Origin: Bacillota bacterium
Lineage (GTDB): Bacteria; Bacillota; Clostridia; Peptostreptococcales; Anaerovoracaceae
Reading direction: 5' to 3'
Assembly (NCBI GenBank): GCA_022793975.1
Contig: JAAWDW010000163.1
Coordinates: 1-8,966, forward strand
DNA length: 8,966 bases
This document shows positions 6,314 through 8,966 of the stretch, piece by piece (within the stretch, counting starts at the first letter, position 1; every line of letters starts with the position of its first letter). The notes beneath the pieces were generated by a model. It was given only the letters and a program-made list of their open reading frames with translations. It did not search any database and was not told the origin of the DNA. The translations under genes were made by a program, and so were the position numbers.

Positions 6314-7969
6314 TTATTTAAGTTCGTCAATTATCTTTCTTACAGCATAAGCTGCTTCTGCCGGAAGCTCATCTTTGCCTCCCTTTGCCTCCTTGAGCGA
6401 TTCGATATAGCTCACTCTGCTCTCCATTCCGCGCTTAAGTGCATCAACATAGTTCTTGTCACTAAAGTTTACTTCAAAGCCTTCAATCTCAAGCGTCTTC
6501 ATACTGCTTACGCTGCCGAAAGGTTTGAAATCCGCAGTCTCATCTATTATAGATTCGAGTATTCCGATAGTAACTTCCTTAGGAATTTTCTTATCCATAA
6601 AATGACCTGTATTTATTATATAATTCTGCACTCCTCTTTCCTCGAATAGAGCCTTGAACTTACCGTAATCCTGTGAAAGTGCATATGTTCTGAAAGGATT
6701 TGCATAAGGCTCAAATACGAGCGCATTTGCATCTACGCCTTCCGCCAGCTTTTCTGCGGAAGATCTCTTTGTTGCAAGGCAGGCGCCCATCACGGACGCA
6801 ATCACCGGATCTTCTATTTTGAGAACAGGCGGCAGTGTGGAATCTTTCATCAGCCAGATTATCGTATTTATCGGCTCTTCCATCTTATCCACTCTGTTGG
6901 CCGCCCAAAGCTTACTCTTTATGGCCCTGCCGTTTCCGTTTCTTATATCTTCCGTCACAAGCACAAGTTTTCCTTCGCTGTCGATTGTCGCACCGCAGTT
7001 CTGAGTCGTTATCAGATACTTGTTATCCGGCGATGTAAGCGGATAATCCTGTGTTTTATCAAAATATGAAGGCTCCAGTGCTACCGTTGATCCGTTTTCA
7101 ATAGAAATTATATATGCATCATCATGAAGCACTGTTACATCATATTTGCCATTATGTTTTGCGTGTGTAAGCGTTGACTTGCCCGAACCAGAAAGTCCGA
7201 AAACGCCGAGTACATGCTTTTTGCCGTCTTTTCTTACGCAGCGCTTTAATCCGCCGTGACACGAAGCATAACCGTTTCTGTTGGCTATGCCCCAGGCAAG
7301 CGTCAGCGTGCCTTTCTTATGCTCACCGAAATATTTCATGCCGAGCAGACATGCGCAGTTGTGCTCAGGGTCAAAATACGCAAGTCCATCAGGAAATTTA
7401 GGATGCGTAAAATCAGGATCCGACATAATAAATATATCGGGTTCATCGCCTATAACTCTCGATTTGGCATACATCTCCTCATAGAACGGATTTATATACT
7501 GGAAGTTGAGAAGCCAGTTGTAGAGCGTATTCTCGTACGTCTCCGGTACCAAAAGATGCGCCTTTACCATAAAATCTTCATCAAGTCCTATATAAGCAGA
7601 AGTATGATACATCTTTTTATATCTCGTATTGAATACCGCATCGCGCAGCACTTTTGCAATCTCACCCTCGTCAACGCCCTTTTCTCCGAGAATGACTCTG
7701 GCGCCGGCAAATCTGCCTACAGTCGCGCCGTCATTGAAAAGTAAGATTTTCGCTCCCTCGGGAATGCCTATACTCTCAGGCTTATATACCGGCATATCCG
7801 TAACAATCGTTCCCGGCGCCGCTTCCGCCATATTATATGCTTTTTTGAGATCGTTCATTATCTCTACATTGTTGCCGTAAAACGCCGTTTCAATCGTTGT
7901 TCTCGATTGAGAAAACCCTCTGTTTCCCGAAGTAATTTCTTCTCTTTTGTAATTGATTCTGGTAGCCAA
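6314..7969 (-). CDS. pckA: Phosphoenolpyruvate carboxykinase (ATP), divergent clostridial type
   Basis: It interconverts oxaloacetate + ATP with phosphoenolpyruvate + ADP + CO2, either for gluconeogenesis or, in fermenters, to fix CO2 and gain ATP. The 551-residue length is close to the usual 530-550. Visible motifs: KYFGEHKKG (212-220), the counterpart of the classic GEMKKG metal-binding lysines; CHGG (237-240), near the metal-binding histidine; the kinase-1a P-loop GLSGSGKST (258-266); and HDD (282-284), the kinase-2 aspartates. The classic block after HDD (FEGGCYAK in E. coli-type enzymes) is replaced by ALEPSYFDKT (297-306), placing this in a divergent subfamily I recall from Lachnospiraceae. 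The start is TTG at 7969, supported by AGGAGA 8 bases upstream and by homologous N-terminal INYKRE; no upstream ATG is available. It lies 43 bases after the DUF975-type gene and is probably cotranscribed. Confidence 0.88.
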   Translation of the reverse strand: MATRINYKREEITSGNRGFSQSRTTIETAFYGNNVEIMNDLKKAYNMAEAAPGTIVTDMPVYKPESIGIPEGAKILLFNDGATVGRFAGARVILGEKGVDEGEIAKVLRDAVFNTRYKKMYHTSAYIGLDEDFMVKAHLLVPETYENTLYNWLLNFQYINPFYEEMYAKSRVIGDEPDIFIMSDPDFTHPKFPDGLAYFDPEHNCACLLGMKYFGEHKKGTLTLAWGIANRNGYASCHGGLKRCVRKDGKKHVLGVFGLSGSGKSTLTHAKHNGKYDVTVLHDDAYIISIENGSTVALEPSYFDKTQDYPLTSPDNKYLITTQNCGATIDSEGKLVLVTEDIRNGNGRAIKSKLWAANRVDKMEEPINTIIWLMKDSTLPPVLKIEDPVIASVMGACLATKRSSAEKLAEGVDANALVFEPYANPFRTYALSQDYGKFKALFEERGVQNYIINTGHFMDKKIPKEVTIGILESIIDETADFKPFGSVSSMKTLEIEGFEVNFSDKNYVDALKRGMESRVSYIESLKEAKGGKDELPAEAAYAVRKIIDELK

Positions 7970-7977
7970 AGCTCTTC

Positions 7978-7983
7978 TCTCCT
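7978..7983 (-). promoter_or_regulatory. Ribosome binding site that fixes the TTG start of pckA
   Basis: AGGAGA on the minus strand lies 8 bases before TTG 7969. There is no ATG or GTG at a suitable distance in the pckA frame, so this site decides the rare start codon. Confidence 0.75.
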
Positions 7984-8012
7984 ATTCTGTTATCTTCCTT
8001 AATTGTTTTTAT

Positions 8013-8966
8013 TTATTGATTTTCGGCATCCGTATCGCCTTTATCCGCTTTCTGCACATCTGTGCTTCCAGTTTCCGCATCTTCGGCACGTCCACCGTCA
8101 TCAGCATTATTTACCGTCTGCATCTCTCCTGCAACACTTCCAGTACCTGCAGCTCCTACCGAACCGGTAATCACGCCCGCATTATTTATAACTGTTGCTG
8201 TTGTATCTATGATACCGGGTCTCAGATTACCCTTCATCATCTCATAAAGAGCAGCGTTAGCACACTCCATATAAGGTGTTACCCAAAAATACCCTGCTTC
8301 AAGCACAAAAGTTACCATCTGCGTAAAGAAACTCATACTTTCTATACTGTTTTGTGCTGCGGCAATAATGCTTGCCACATCAAAGCCCGCGTTTCCCGCC
8401 GCAATAATGCTTGCTGTTGCCGCCACCGATGTAAATGATTCATATATGCTGCTTGGAACCGCCGCAAGAAAAATCCAGCCTATAAATGAAAATCCAAGGC
8501 AGAAATACTTTGCCTTATTTGTGCGCATCATCCGTTTACTTTCATTCACTATTTCGGTTATCGGCATATCCGGATTGTCAGCGAAAATGTAGTAAACTTG
8601 ACTGTATCTTATAGCTGCGATAATACCCGGCACGATAAACAGCATTGTCCACAGAGCTATAAAAAGACTGGTATAAAGATAAAGACCCACGGTTTTTAAT
8701 ATTCTCTCGAAACCGCAGAAAATCTGTGAGTAATCCACATTTTTATTTCTGAAAATATTGAGTATAAATACAGCATATCCCAGATTAAAAGCTCCCGAAA
8801 CAAGATAAAAATAAAGATTTGCCGCTGCCGGGCTTCCGAGCACTGTCGAAAGAATCAGCTGCGGTATTGTCGTTATTGTCATATAAATCAGCGTTCCAAC
8901 AGCCGCTATTTTCCATTTTCCCGCAAGAGATTCACGTGCAAACGCTCTTATGTCTCTGCTGGGAAC
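8013..8966 (-). CDS. DUF975-family integral membrane protein, N-terminus outside window
   Basis: The frame stays open to the window edge at 8966, adding 28 codons before the first internal ATG (8882). These read RDIRAFARESLAGKWKIAA, the typical DUF975 opening, so the true start lies beyond the window and ATG 8882 is not it. The visible 317 residues hold about five membrane segments (near 19-45, 51-71, 93-119, 155-172, 213-233) and the family block with an NPD turn (131-133), ESKRMM and FSFIGWIFL (159-167). The last 70 residues or so (from about 247) are hydrophilic, rich in Gly, Ala, Asp and Thr, and probably a flexible tail. An ASIIAA hexapeptide occurs twice, 13 residues apart. Function of DUF975 proteins is unknown. 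Upstream member of the same-strand run that ends in pckA. Confidence 0.85.
   Translation of the reverse strand, partial: VPSRDIRAFARESLAGKWKIAAVGTLIYMTITTIPQLILSTVLGSPAAANLYFYLVSGAFNLGYAVFILNIFRNKNVDYSQIFCGFERILKTVGLYLYTSLFIALWTMLFIVPGIIAAIRYSQVYYIFADNPDMPITEIVNESKRMMRTNKAKYFCLGFSFIGWIFLAAVPSSIYESFTSVAATASIIAAGNAGFDVASIIAAAQNSIESMSFFTQMVTFVLEAGYFWVTPYMECANAALYEMMKGNLRPGIIDTTATVINNAGVITGSVGAAGTGSVAGEMQTVNNADDGGRAEDAETGSTDVQKADKGDTDAENQ

Noticed and set aside
6301..6314. AGAC...GTCT inverted repeat at the pckA stop codon
   Set aside because: Only four base pairs; expected by chance.
8013..8882. Complete DUF975 gene starting at ATG 8882
   Set aside because: The frame is open to the window edge and the upstream codons encode the conserved N-terminal family segment, so ATG 8882 is internal.

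Overview
This window looks like chromosomal DNA from a low-to-moderate G+C Firmicute, most likely a Clostridia/Lachnospiraceae-type anaerobe. That placement rests on recognised families and overall protein style (a divergent ATP-type PEP carboxykinase, a DUF975 membrane protein, a two-lobed Firmicutes P-loop ATPase), not on a search. All seven genes lie on the minus strand, so transcription runs from right to left.

In transcription order the layout is: a DUF975-type membrane protein cut by the right window edge; an ATP-dependent PEP carboxykinase that starts with TTG; an uncharacterised P-loop ATPase of the PRK06851 type; an ATP-grasp ligase closely resembling D-aspartate ligase; a MurE-type muropeptide ligase; an intergenic stretch made almost entirely of two palindromic repeats; an NAD kinase; and an RluA-family pseudouridine synthase. 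A third, truncated copy of the repeat sits at the left window edge. The ATP-grasp ligase and MurE genes are 18 bases apart and probably form a unit that sets the third residue and side branch of a muropeptide. A consensus -10 box overlaps the stop codon of the preceding ATPase gene, which suggests this pair has its own promoter.

Two parts of the DNA are not explained by coding. The first is the family of three roughly 120-130 bp imperfect palindromes (copy A at 1-86, copy C at 2079-2205, copy B at 2202-2322). All share a core (GCGAACTGTRAACC...AGTGAGC). A and B are near copies, while C has a completely different intermediate stem that still pairs, and its two ends resemble those of B. This pattern of base-pairing kept while sequence changes is the strongest candidate here for an undescribed structured or mobile element. 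The second is a 19-bp-arm hairpin at 6229-6275 whose 3' arm is the ribosome binding site of the ATPase gene and whose 5' arm contains a TATAAT box, so only read-through transcripts would hide the ribosome binding site.

No rRNA, tRNA, CRISPR array, transposase or phage gene was seen. Functional calls are from motif recognition by eye; no database search was possible.
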